Below, piece after piece: positions 7,846 to 16,767 of a DNA stretch of 64,000 bases. Every line of letters starts with the position of its first letter. Within the stretch, counting starts at the first letter, position 1. Under the pieces are notes generated by a model that was given only the letters and a program-made list of their open reading frames with translations, was not told the DNA's origin and ran no database searches. The position numbers and the translations under genes were made by a program. Source of the DNA: Oceanispirochaeta sp963676905 (GTDB lineage: Bacteria > Spirochaetota > Spirochaetia > DSM-2461); contig CAXXVE010000001.1 of NCBI GenBank assembly GCA_963676905.2, positions 3,968,001 through 4,032,000 on the forward strand, given 5' to 3'.

Positions 7846-10800
7846 TTAATTTGTAAGAAGAGAGGGAACAGAGATTCTGGCGCCCAGCTCTGCTGAAAAC
7901 TCCCAGAAATTGAGGTCCTGTGCGTTTTTAAAGGTAGTACTGCCTCCTATATTCAGGTACAGCATCATTATCTCCTTCACATAGTAGACTGAGAAGTAAC
8001 TCTCTGCCTTAAGGGATGTTGAAAGATTTTCGCCCTGATCCAGGACATCGACCCAGTACCCGCCGACAGCACCATAGAGGCTCATCTCAAGATTCCGGGT
8101 GTACTCACTGTTGTGGAAGTTGATAGTTCCGCGGAGTCCTCCCTTCAGCTCCATGACTCCATCGGGGAGATAGTAGTCGGGAATAACCATTTCAGTATCG
8201 CTGCCGTCCTCAAAGTTTAAAAGGGCATTTCCTGTCAGCCTGATAAGGGGGCTTCTGGAAACCACAACCCCCAGACTGCCCTCCTGCATCAGCTGCCACT
8301 TGAGATTGTTCTCGTTGCTGTTTGTCAGGAACTCGAACTCACTATAGGTTCGTGAGATTGCAGGCCCCCAGTCATAGGACTGTTCAAGGGGAAAGTAGTT
8401 TGTGGCATCAAGGCTTATAAAGTGGCTTCGGGCCAGCTCCCTGTCGGGAAACATGGACTCCCTCTCCAGCTGATACCTGTATGAGGCTTCTGCGTCCAGA
8501 AAGGACCAGTTCCACCCTGCGCTGACTCCGAACAGCGGCTTGACAATCATTTCAGAAAAGAGTTCATCTGGGCTGACTATATATTGGGAGTCAGTGGTCT
8601 TGAAACCGTCTCCATACCAAGAATTACCTATATAAAACCCGGCAAGGGGAGTAACTGTAAGATTTAAATCGGGAAAAGTCACAGGCACATTGAACTCAAA
8701 AGAGTGCATTTTGTACTGGCTCGGATTTACTGTATAGTCAACTGAATCACCGTCGGTATCGGTGTATCCCTTATACCGTCTGTCCATATCAAGGTTATAA
8801 CTGAAGCCCCAGCCCAGGCGGGAGTTGATTTTCGCATCATATGCCACTTTGGCCCTGTAATTGATTCTGGAGGTATCTGTAATATTCTGGGCGGAGAAAC
8901 GGAATACGTCCGCATTCTGCCGGGCCAGCTGATTGTAGTAGTAGGACGCGTTCTCATAGTTGGGGTTCTGGTAGTACACCTTTTTGTACTGACTCATTGC
9001 CCGGGACCAGTCACCCGCTCTCTGGCTGACGATGCCCAGTTTGTAGTTGGCTGAAATATTCCAGGGATCTACGGCGAGGACGCGTTCAAACTGGGAAACT
9101 GCCTTCAGGTTCTGCTCCATATCAAGATAGAACTCTCCCAGAGAGTACCTGAGCATGTAGGTTTCCTGTTCGTAGTAGTAGATCTGACGGACAAGCTGCT
9201 GATCCAGAGCTCCCCTCATGGCATAGAATGCATCATCAAGAAGATCAGAATCTTCCCTGAATAAGCTCCGGCGGCCCTCTATCTCAGAGATAAGGGCATC
9301 GGTATCTTCGGACAGGGGAATCATATAGCCACCGGCTCCCTCATCGGTCCAGAGAGCTGCTTCCATATCGAAAAGATGCTGCTTATAGAGAGTAAGGACA
9401 TCGGATTCCTGCTCCCACATATCCTCTCTCTCCTCCCCGTTGCGGGACCAGAGCCAGCCTTCGTAAAGACCGTACCGCGAGGGAGCGTCATCTTCAAAGA
9501 CATCACTGCGGAGATACCGTACAGCCTCTCCGCTTCTTCCTGAAAAAAGGGCCAGCCGGGAAAGAACATATCCCGCCAGGAAGGGTTCATCCCTCTGTAC
9601 CTGCTGCAGCTCGTTTCTTGTAAAGGACCTGTCCCAGGTCCACTGGGACTCACCAAGGAGCTGACGAAAAGTCTCTTCATCAGAGAGTTCCCTGTTTTTC
9701 AGAGCTTCCCACTCTTCCAGAAGGGTTTCCTTCTCCCTGTCCAGCTCAGCCATCCGGCCTGTCCAGACAGAGTATGTATCAAAGGCTTCCGCATAGGCGG
9801 CTTCCGCCCTGTCCGCTTCCTCTCTCAGGCCTTCATCATCAGGACTCTTTTCAAGAGCGGACTGCACCTTCTCATAGGCGCTTCTGGCATCATCCAGTTC
9901 TCCGGCCCCCTCACGATAAGCCTCTTCCCCGCGGCCCAGCTTCTCCCGGAACCGGGAGAACCGGTCCATCAGAGAAAGAAGATCCGAGGATTTCGTATCA
10001 AAATCCCTTATATAAAGATAGAGTTTATTTACAAGGATTCTCAGAGACTGATCAACGGCCTCATCTTTCATTCCGTTCCAGAAATAGGTCTGGGAGAGAA
10101 GCTGCCGGAGAGGGACGTTATCAGGCTGTTCTGCGAGAGCATCGATATAGTCCTGGAGTATCCCGTTTTTCATATTGATTTTTTCGTCGTAGACCCTCAT
10201 ATACTCAACAAGGGCATCACTCGTTTCGAAGGTCTCATAGATCTGCTCTATAACGGCTTCAGCCTTCTCAGATTCTCCCATCTGCCTGTAGGCATCCTCC
10301 AGGGCAAGATAGGTCTCCAGATACTCAGGTGACTGTTCAATCTCATTCTTATAGACAGCCTCTGCATACCCGGGGTAACCGTTCAGAGTCTGGATATTCC
10401 CAAGCTCCATGACCTTGTCATGGGAGCCGGCAGCTGATTCACCGGCTTCTTTGAATATTGTATCGGCATCATCATTTCTTGCCATCCAGAGATAGGTAAG
10501 CCCCAGATTGACCTTCAGGTTGAGGTTGTCGGGAAAACGCTCCAGCCCTTTGGTAAAGAACTCGATGGAATCCCTGTAGTTTCCGGTCCATGCAGCCACC
10601 TTTCCGGCTTCCGCCCAGTAGGAGGGTACATCCGGAGCCAGTGTCACAAGCTGCCTGTAGACAGTCAGGCCTTCGCTGATCTCGCCGTTCCATATCCTGT
10701 TTTTCGCCGTAAGCAGCAGCGGATAGGGATCTTCGGGATCAAGGCTGACAGCCTTGTTCAGGTTCTGAATGGAATTGATATAGTCTCCCAGCAGAGAGTA

Positions 10801-11631
10801 GACAAGAGAGAGGACAATGTAGGCATTTTTATTGTCCGGATTATCCTTGATAACTGTCTGATAGTAGGAGATGGACTGGAAGGGATTGTCTATGCTCCGG
10901 TTCGTCCGGTCCATGGGAAAGACATCGGGAGCCAGCGGCAGCTCAGCTTCCATAAGATCTGCTCTTAAAAAGAAAAAAGCATCAATAAAAAAGTAATACC
11001 TGCCGTCGTAGCGCCGTTTTTCGGGAACTTCGAAGCGGATGCGGTGAACACCCTTAGTCAAAAACATCTTTTCCACTTCCATCCAGTAGTAGGAGGGAGT
11101 GTAGGCTTCCACAACGGCCACGTCTTCACGGTATGCGGTGACAGGCTCACCATCGTCAAGTATGTACCTGAAAGAGCTTGCAAAGGATGGAAAGACTGTG
11201 TCCTGCGGTCCCGGAGGTGTTCCTCCGTACCAGAAGGCGTACTCACCATCCTCTTCAACGTAGAAGGCGTATTCAGCGAAATAGGCCTGACCGCCGTAGG
11301 GAGTATTCTGCTGGATGAGCTGAAGGGCTTTATACCCTGAAGCGCCATAGTTATATACGGCGGAAGTTGCAAAGTTGGTTGAAACCGCCGACTCACCTTC
11401 AATAAAAACAAGGCCTTCCTGAGTTACCGGAAGCACCGGTGATAACTTAATAATTTCAGGCTCCGGAACATCTGCCCCGTCCTCCCCTTCCACAGGCAGC
11501 TCTTCCACCGGCAGCTCTTCAGCCGCAGGAGAGGGTTCTGTTCCCGGTGCCTCCTGTGCCTCAATTGAACTCAGGATAAATATCATTATATAGACAATCA
11601 GTTGTCCTTTTTTAAAATATTGAAATATCAT
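7846..11631 (-). CDS. PelB-like outer-membrane protein: carbohydrate-binding-like domain, TPR superhelix, beta-barrel
   Basis: A 1261-residue protein with an N-terminal hydrophobic export signal ending near IEAQ, then a Pro/Glu-rich linker (about 27-60). Residues about 68-225 resemble CBM6/35-type modules (FIEGESA start, aromatic-rich YYFFIDAFFF end). TPR-like repeats follow (about 240-520), then a coiled-coil segment (about 560-640), more TPRs (about 830-920), and a C-terminal region of alternating amphipathic strands (about 930-1261) like an outer-membrane barrel. TPR plus barrel is the architecture of PelB, the Pel exporter, and the gene is divergent from pelDEFG with only 47 bp between. 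The N-terminal carbohydrate-binding-like domain is not part of the PelB I know. The PelB assignment is inferred from architecture and position. Confidence 0.62.
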   Translation of the reverse strand: MIFQYFKKGQLIVYIMIFILSSIEAQEAPGTEPSPAAEELPVEELPVEGEDGADVPEPEIIKLSPVLPVTQEGLVFIEGESAVSTNFATSAVYNYGASGYKALQLIQQNTPYGGQAYFAEYAFYVEEDGEYAFWYGGTPPGPQDTVFPSFASSFRYILDDGEPVTAYREDVAVVEAYTPSYYWMEVEKMFLTKGVHRIRFEVPEKRRYDGRYYFFIDAFFFLRADLMEAELPLAPDVFPMDRTNRSIDNPFQSISYYQTVIKDNPDNKNAYIVLSLVYSLLGDYINSIQNLNKAVSLDPEDPYPLLLTAKNRIWNGEISEGLTVYRQLVTLAPDVPSYWAEAGKVAAWTGNYRDSIEFFTKGLERFPDNLNLKVNLGLTYLWMARNDDADTIFKEAGESAAGSHDKVMELGNIQTLNGYPGYAEAVYKNEIEQSPEYLETYLALEDAYRQMGESEKAEAVIEQIYETFETSDALVEYMRVYDEKINMKNGILQDYIDALAEQPDNVPLRQLLSQTYFWNGMKDEAVDQSLRILVNKLYLYIRDFDTKSSDLLSLMDRFSRFREKLGRGEEAYREGAGELDDARSAYEKVQSALEKSPDDEGLREEADRAEAAYAEAFDTYSVWTGRMAELDREKETLLEEWEALKNRELSDEETFRQLLGESQWTWDRSFTRNELQQVQRDEPFLAGYVLSRLALFSGRSGEAVRYLRSDVFEDDAPSRYGLYEGWLWSRNGEEREDMWEQESDVLTLYKQHLFDMEAALWTDEGAGGYMIPLSEDTDALISEIEGRRSLFREDSDLLDDAFYAMRGALDQQLVRQIYYYEQETYMLRYSLGEFYLDMEQNLKAVSQFERVLAVDPWNISANYKLGIVSQRAGDWSRAMSQYKKVYYQNPNYENASYYYNQLARQNADVFRFSAQNITDTSRINYRAKVAYDAKINSRLGWGFSYNLDMDRRYKGYTDTDGDSVDYTVNPSQYKMHSFEFNVPVTFPDLNLTVTPLAGFYIGNSWYGDGFKTTDSQYIVSPDELFSEMIVKPLFGVSAGWNWSFLDAEASYRYQLERESMFPDRELARSHFISLDATNYFPLEQSYDWGPAISRTYSEFEFLTNSNENNLKWQLMQEGSLGVVVSRSPLIRLTGNALLNFEDGSDTEMVIPDYYLPDGVMELKGGLRGTINFHNSEYTRNLEMSLYGAVGGYWVDVLDQGENLSTSLKAESYFSVYYVKEIMMLYLNIGGSTTFKNAQDLNFWEFSAELGARISVPSLLTN

Positions 11632-11637
11632 ATTAAC

Positions 11638-11666
11638 TTTAACTCCCGTTCAATATACAGTATACT
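11638..11666 (+). promoter_or_regulatory. Promoter of the pelDEFG operon, overlapping the divergent PelB-like promoter region
   Basis: TTTAAC (11638-11643), a 17-bp spacer and TATACT (11661-11666) point at pelD. The symmetric sequence TATACaGTATA (11654-11664) also offers TATACT or TATATT boxes to the minus strand. Predicted initiation near 11673 leaves only a few nucleotides before the pelD ATG. Confidence 0.45.
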
Positions 11667-11678
11667 GAATTTAAATAT

Positions 11679-13067
11679 ATGCAGCTTAAAAAACCAAGAT
11701 TACTTTCAGAAACATTGATAATTGCTATCATTATCGGCATATTTTCCTTTCTGCCTTTTCTGGATGTCGATATCGATTCAGGACTGATGCTGATAGTTGT
11801 ATTCTCCCTGTTTCTCTCCTTCTGGGGAGGCCGTCTGGCCGGATTAATCAACCTATCTCTTGCCCTCACCCTCCATGCTGCAGGCACCTTCTACCTGCGG
11901 GACGAAGTTCCCGTACCCTTAATATATCTGAACATTTCATGCCTTGGGCTGCTGCTGTCCTATCTGGGCGGTTCTCTTTTTGAAATGAGGAAAAACAGGA
12001 ACAGAAAACTGATGTACCGGTTCCGTAAAAACTCGGATGAAAAGAACAGGTATATGAAGATTTCAAGGGCCCAGCAGGAGATTATCGGGGAACTGGAGGA
12101 GAGGGTAACCCGGCAGAGGGACTCTCTAAACCTCCTCCACGAGCGGATCAAAGAGATAGACTGCCTCGATACAAACATGAGTATCTCGAAACTCCTTGAT
12201 ACCATAATTCACTTCTCCAATGCCGACAGCCTGTCACTCTGGGTCTTTGATAAAAGCAGCAACAAGTTGAAGCTCAGAATGAGCAAGGGAAGCGAACAGA
12301 GAGACAGAGAGGCGATGCTGGACATACAGAACACCATCGAAGGATGGTCTTTCAGAAACAACCAGCTCTTCTCTATAAGAATGAGCCTGGACTATGAAAA
12401 CCTGGGCAACATGAATAAGCGGGATTCCATCATCTGCTGCCCTGTGGTACTGGACAATACGACCTGGGGAGTCATTAACATAGAATCACTCCCCTTTATC
12501 AAATACAGCGAGTATACCGAAAACATTATCCAGATCATTGTAAGCCTGGCTCAGCCCGCCCTGGAGAAAGCCCTGGACTTTGAAAACCTCCTGCTTGGGG
12601 AAGAACAGCACAGCATTACCGGGCTGCCCCAGTTCACCCAGCTCTACAGGATTCTGGATAAGAACAGGTATGATGAGTCGGGAACCTTCAATTCCTCCAG
12701 TCTGATTGTACTGGAGTTCCAGAATTTCCCCGAACTGATAAAGAAATTCGGTATGGAGAAAATTGTAATGATCCAGGCGGACCTTGCCCGGGGAATTGCC
12801 GACAGGAACACTCATCCCCCCGAAATTTTCCACTACAGAGAGGATGACAGGATAGCCCTCTACATCCCTCATATGGACTATGACGGCTGCTCACTCTTCT
12901 GCCTCGAAAGTCTTGAGTATATAAACTCCCGCAGCTGGAGTGTTGAGGGCCGGGAGCTCTCCCTTGAAGTGAACATAGGCTATGCCTCCAGCGGTACGGG
13001 AGAAAAGGTGGATGCCAACGATCTGCTCAAGAAAGCGGAGTATCTCCTGGAGATTCAGAAAATATGA
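11679..13067 (+). CDS. pelD: PelD-like inner-membrane regulator (4 TM, GAF, degenerate GGDEF)
   Basis: A 462-residue protein with four hydrophobic helices in the first 100 residues, a charged coiled-coil (about 105-155), a GAF domain (about 165-290) and a C-terminal degenerate GGDEF-like domain (about 300-460). This is the PelD order. In PelD the last domain binds cyclic di-GMP through RxxD and activates Pel synthesis. Here the GGDEF position reads HYREDDRIALYIP, so it is not a cyclase, and no RxxD is seen at the usual spot five residues upstream. The stop overlaps the next ATG (ATGA). No Shine-Dalgarno sequence precedes the ATG. Confidence 0.75.
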   Translation: MQLKKPRLLSETLIIAIIIGIFSFLPFLDVDIDSGLMLIVVFSLFLSFWGGRLAGLINLSLALTLHAAGTFYLRDEVPVPLIYLNISCLGLLLSYLGGSLFEMRKNRNRKLMYRFRKNSDEKNRYMKISRAQQEIIGELEERVTRQRDSLNLLHERIKEIDCLDTNMSISKLLDTIIHFSNADSLSLWVFDKSSNKLKLRMSKGSEQRDREAMLDIQNTIEGWSFRNNQLFSIRMSLDYENLGNMNKRDSIICCPVVLDNTTWGVINIESLPFIKYSEYTENIIQIIVSLAQPALEKALDFENLLLGEEQHSITGLPQFTQLYRILDKNRYDESGTFNSSSLIVLEFQNFPELIKKFGMEKIVMIQADLARGIADRNTHPPEIFHYREDDRIALYIPHMDYDGCSLFCLESLEYINSRSWSVEGRELSLEVNIGYASSGTGEKVDANDLLKKAEYLLEIQKI

Positions 13068-13795
13068 GTTCCTCCTCCTATAATTACATCCATAAGCTGC
13101 ACTCCCTCTTTATTCCCAGAACCCCCAGCGCCGCCCTTCAGGCAGCCAGTGCTGACATGCTTCCCATCGAAGGCTTTATCTACAAGTCAACAGCACTGAA
13201 TCCCATCCTGAAGAAGCCCTACAACATGGACGAGATTGAGTGGCTTCTGGCAAAGCGGGACAGAGACCTGGAAACCGACCTTATCCTCAAGACTGTTCTG
13301 AGTGAGATATCAAGGTATGAAGACAAGGAGGCGGCTCTTTTTGCCGCGGAAAGCCTCAACGCTCTAGAGAAGGAGTACAATAACCGCCTGATCCGGTTCA
13401 AAGAGAAAATTGAGGAAACCGGTGACCCTGAAGACCGTTTTCAGGCAGCTGAGACCTACTACCAGATGGCCCGTCTTAACGAGGATGAGAGTACTCTGAG
13501 CAACTTTTATATGAGGGAATCCTACCAGATTCTAACAGCTCTTGAGAACGAGAATCTATCCAACGACAGAGACCGCCTCCTGATGATAAGAGTCCTCCTC
13601 CATCTGAAACTCTACGACCAGGCTGAGCAGCTTTTACCTGACCACAAGGACAGCCGCCTGCTGCGCATGGAGATAGCCTATTCACAGAAAGATATCCCCA
13701 AAGTCTGCCGTATCCTTGAAGAGATCCAGAAGGATGACGGCAGGAGCACCCTGGAAGAGCAGATAATTAGTTTCTGGACGGGCAGACATGAGTGA
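13064..13795 (+). CDS. pelE: PelE-like TPR protein
   Basis: A 243-residue, helix-rich soluble-looking protein, identified mainly by its place between pelD and pelF. Residues about 70-110 (ETDLILKTVLSEISRYEDKE and the following SLNALEKEYNNRL) and the TPR-like C-terminal half (about 125-240) suit PelE, which helps assemble the inner-membrane Pel complex. No transmembrane helix is visible, whereas proteobacterial PelE has an N-terminal membrane part. It starts with ATGA overlap on pelD, and its own end overlaps pelF by 8 bp. Confidence 0.6.
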   Translation: MSSSSYNYIHKLHSLFIPRTPSAALQAASADMLPIEGFIYKSTALNPILKKPYNMDEIEWLLAKRDRDLETDLILKTVLSEISRYEDKEAALFAAESLNALEKEYNNRLIRFKEKIEETGDPEDRFQAAETYYQMARLNEDESTLSNFYMRESYQILTALENENLSNDRDRLLMIRVLLHLKLYDQAEQLLPDHKDSRLLRMEIAYSQKDIPKVCRILEEIQKDDGRSTLEEQIISFWTGRHE

Positions 13796-15209
13796 CAGTG
13801 AGACCCGCCGGCGGCTCTGCGTCTGCATAGTACTTGAGGGATCATACCCCTACATCACAGGGGGCGTCTCCGCCTGGGTTCATGACCTGATCACAAACCT
13901 GCCCGAAGTGGACTTCAAGATCTTCAGTATCTCCCCTGAAAAAGACCAGCCCCTCCGTTATGAACTTCCCCCCAATGTAATAGAGAATACAGACATTCTT
14001 ATAGGGGAACCTCCCGGAACCGGTATTAAATCACCCCGGAAAGGGAAACAGGTTGTTAAGGAGATCTATAAATTCCACAGGCTTATGGAAGCCAACAAGG
14101 ACCCTGATGTAAAAAAAATGATTGCCCTGATGCCTGAAAACCGCTTTCTCTACAAACTGGCGGTAAAGTCGAAAATCGGCTGGAAAATGATTGTGGAGGG
14201 CAACAGAAACAACAACCCCCTCTACCCCTTCTCCGACTACTACTGGGCCTGGAAATCATCCCATGACATGCTCTTCTCCGTACTGGGAGCCGAAGCTCCC
14301 GAGGCTGATATCTATCATGCTGTATCTACGGGCTTTGCAGGCATGGCAGCCCTTGCGGCACGGTTGCGCCATAAAAAACCCTTCCTGCTGACAGAGCACG
14401 GCCTCTACCACAAGGAGAGGGAGATGGAGATCCGCAAAACAAGCATCGTCAAGGGATACCAGAGGGATATGTGGACAAAGATCTACAACAAGATCAGCAG
14501 GATCTGCTACACCCACGCTGACCATATAACAGCCTTGTTTGAGGAGAACCGGCAGAAACAGCTTGATCTGGGAGCTCCTGCGGACAGGACCGAAGTCATT
14601 CCCAACGGAATCGATGTGGAGCGCTTTACAATTAAACGGGAACCGAAACCCGGCTTTCATGTGGGCCTTGTTGGCAGGGTTGTTCCGATCAAGGATATCA
14701 AGACCTTTATAGCCACCTGCAAAATCGTTGCGGACAGGGTTCCCGAAGCCCGTTTTTACTGTATTGGGCCCACAGATGAAGACGAAGGGTACTACGAGGA
14801 GTGCAAGCTCCTTGTGGAGAACCTTAAGATTCAGGAGGTCTTCGAATTTACAGGAAGGCAGGATGTGAGAGATTATTACAAGTTCCTCGATGTTCTGATG
14901 CTTACAAGCGTCAGGGAGGCTCAGCCGCTTGTTTTCCTTGAAGGATACTGCGGCGGTGTTCCTGCGGTATCGACAATTGTGGGCAATGTCCCGGAACTTC
15001 TTAACTTTGATGAACGCTTTCTTGCCCCCTCAAAGGATGCAAGCAAGCTGGCAGAAGGAGTTCTCTACCTCTACAACAACCCTTCGGAGGTGGAAAAGCT
15101 CAGGATAAGAAACTATGAAAAGGTACTGAACTTCTATGACAAGAAGGACCTCCACCGCCGGTACAGGGAAATGTACAAAGAGATTAGCGAAATGGAGCTT
15201 GAGGACTGA
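13788..15209 (+). CDS. pelF: PelF, GT4-family Pel polysaccharide glycosyltransferase
   Basis: A 473-residue cytoplasmic glycosyltransferase. The N-terminus has the PelF hallmark VLEGSYPYITGGVSAWVHDL. The C-terminal GT-B half carries VGRVVPIKDIKTFI, EFTGRQDV and the retaining EX7E motif in EAQPLVFLEGYCGG. PelF polymerises an N-acetylhexosamine (GalNAc/GlcNAc) from its UDP-sugar to give the Pel chain. Its start overlaps pelE and its stop is 2 bp before pelG, so translation is coupled throughout the operon. Confidence 0.9.
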   Translation: MSDSETRRRLCVCIVLEGSYPYITGGVSAWVHDLITNLPEVDFKIFSISPEKDQPLRYELPPNVIENTDILIGEPPGTGIKSPRKGKQVVKEIYKFHRLMEANKDPDVKKMIALMPENRFLYKLAVKSKIGWKMIVEGNRNNNPLYPFSDYYWAWKSSHDMLFSVLGAEAPEADIYHAVSTGFAGMAALAARLRHKKPFLLTEHGLYHKEREMEIRKTSIVKGYQRDMWTKIYNKISRICYTHADHITALFEENRQKQLDLGAPADRTEVIPNGIDVERFTIKREPKPGFHVGLVGRVVPIKDIKTFIATCKIVADRVPEARFYCIGPTDEDEGYYEECKLLVENLKIQEVFEFTGRQDVRDYYKFLDVLMLTSVREAQPLVFLEGYCGGVPAVSTIVGNVPELLNFDERFLAPSKDASKLAEGVLYLYNNPSEVEKLRIRNYEKVLNFYDKKDLHRRYREMYKEISEMELED

Positions 15210-15211
15210 CC

Positions 15212-16660
15212 ATGGCGGGAATAGGATTTGAACTACGAAAGGTAGCGTCACTGGGACATGCAAGGGGATTCTTTCAGGCATCTCTGTCCGGAATCATGAT
15301 TGTAGCCGGTCCATGGCTTATATCCATACTCACAATTCTACTTTTCCAGCAGCCCTTTATGGGAATTCCCGCCGACTTCAGAGAACTCTTTATATCTTCG
15401 ACTGTCTACATTTACGCCTCATCCCTTGTACTAAGCGGCGGTTTTCACTATATCTTCACAAGGATACTCTCGGACTTTCTCTACCGGAACGAAAAGGCCG
15501 AAGCCTTCTACTACACCCTCAGATATATCATACAGACAACTCCGGTGCTTCTGCTTATTGCCCTGGGTATGTCAGAGTTTCTGCTGGCGGAGATCCGGGG
15601 CATTCACAGAGCCGGCTTTATAGTTCTCTTTGTATTTATCAACCATATATGGATTCTGATGCTTACAGCCAGTGCCATGAAGCGCTTTAACCAGCTTCTG
15701 GCGGGTTATGCCGCCGGAATGGCCTCATCCCTTCTCTTTATGAAGCTATCCTCCCTCTATTTCGGAGCTGATGCCCTTATGATGGCCTACGCTCTGGGAC
15801 AGGCTGTTCTATTTTTTGTCGTACTTGTATTTCTGAAGGGCGATATGGGATGCAGGCGGGTCAAAGCCAATGGAGACTTTTTCAGGTATATTAAGCGATA
15901 CTATCTCCTGTTTTTAACAGGATTTGTCTACTACGGCGCCCTGTGGGGTGACAAGTTCTACTACTGGTTCACAAGAGGAACCCTTATCAGCGGTACAGCC
16001 ATGCGCCTCTATCCGGAATACGATATCATAGTCTACCTGACGAATCTGACAATGATCCCGGGAATGGTCCTCTTCGTAATCTACTCTGAAACCGAGTTTT
16101 ACATGGATGTGAAACGTTTTCTGGACAGCCTCTCCCGAAAGCCCTATCACGAAATCAGGGCAAACAGGAGGATTCTTGTCAAAACAAACCGCCGGGTCCT
16201 GAAGGAGCAGATAAGCCTTCAGGTGATATCGGCCCTTGTCTTTATAACATGGGCTGTTAACAATCCCCATTTAAGCCAGATGCTCAGAATTGTAATACCC
16301 ACTGCCCTGAGCATCACTGTGCTGGGCGCCTTTGTCTGTATGATGAACTTTCTCTTCTATGTGGAACAGTACGGTTATGTTCTTGTCAGCAGTACTGTTT
16401 TTCTTGCAGTCAATCTCTTACTGACGGCTCTGGGGGATGTCTTCAGCTTTATTACTCCCGGTATTCCGACCCTGACAGCCTGCAGTGCAGCCACTGTTTG
16501 CACAGGAGTATTTCTCTACAAAAGCCTCAACAACCTGGACAGGCTCATCTTTTCTGCAATTACAAGGGGCAGAATTCGTGAAATCAAAGAGACTCAGAGG
16601 AAAATTCTGTCCAGAAAGAGCAAAAACCAGAGCTTTTTCCCGAAAACAGAGATTCAATAA
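15212..16660 (+). CDS. pelG: PelG, polytopic Pel polysaccharide transporter
   Basis: A 482-residue integral membrane protein with about 12 hydrophobic helices. It begins MAGIGFELRKVASLGHARGF, followed by SIMIVAGPWL-like residues (SGIMIVAGPWLISI), the conserved PelG N-terminus. PelG belongs to the MATE/Wzx-related group and is thought to move the growing Pel polymer across the inner membrane with PelD, PelE and PelF. The last about 35 residues are basic and cytoplasmic. It is the last gene of the overlapping operon; the next gene has its own promoter-like region. Confidence 0.9.
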   Translation: MAGIGFELRKVASLGHARGFFQASLSGIMIVAGPWLISILTILLFQQPFMGIPADFRELFISSTVYIYASSLVLSGGFHYIFTRILSDFLYRNEKAEAFYYTLRYIIQTTPVLLLIALGMSEFLLAEIRGIHRAGFIVLFVFINHIWILMLTASAMKRFNQLLAGYAAGMASSLLFMKLSSLYFGADALMMAYALGQAVLFFVVLVFLKGDMGCRRVKANGDFFRYIKRYYLLFLTGFVYYGALWGDKFYYWFTRGTLISGTAMRLYPEYDIIVYLTNLTMIPGMVLFVIYSETEFYMDVKRFLDSLSRKPYHEIRANRRILVKTNRRVLKEQISLQVISALVFITWAVNNPHLSQMLRIVIPTALSITVLGAFVCMMNFLFYVEQYGYVLVSSTVFLAVNLLLTALGDVFSFITPGIPTLTACSAATVCTGVFLYKSLNNLDRLIFSAITRGRIREIKETQRKILSRKSKNQSFFPKTEIQ

Positions 16661-16692
16661 TGGACTTTTTCTGATTTTATAATTATCAGTTG

Positions 16693-16698
16693 TATAAT
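16693..16698 (+). promoter_or_regulatory. -10 box of first lipoprotein gene
   Basis: GTTGTATAATA contains a consensus TATAAT. The same TTTCTG...GTTGTATAATA arrangement precedes the second paralogue, so the promoter seems to have been copied with the gene. No clear -35 hexamer is seen. Confidence 0.5.
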
Positions 16699-16767
16699 AT
16701 TCTAACCATACCATATAGCTTAATTAATATTTAATAATTGTTTAATAAGAGTTTAGAGGTGTTTTTT

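Noticed and set aside
7846..11631. PelA or a cellulose-synthase BcsC-type exporter for the large TPR protein
   Set aside because: No deacetylase or glycoside-hydrolase motif is visible, and no bcs genes are nearby; the neighbouring genes are pelD, pelE, pelF and pelG.
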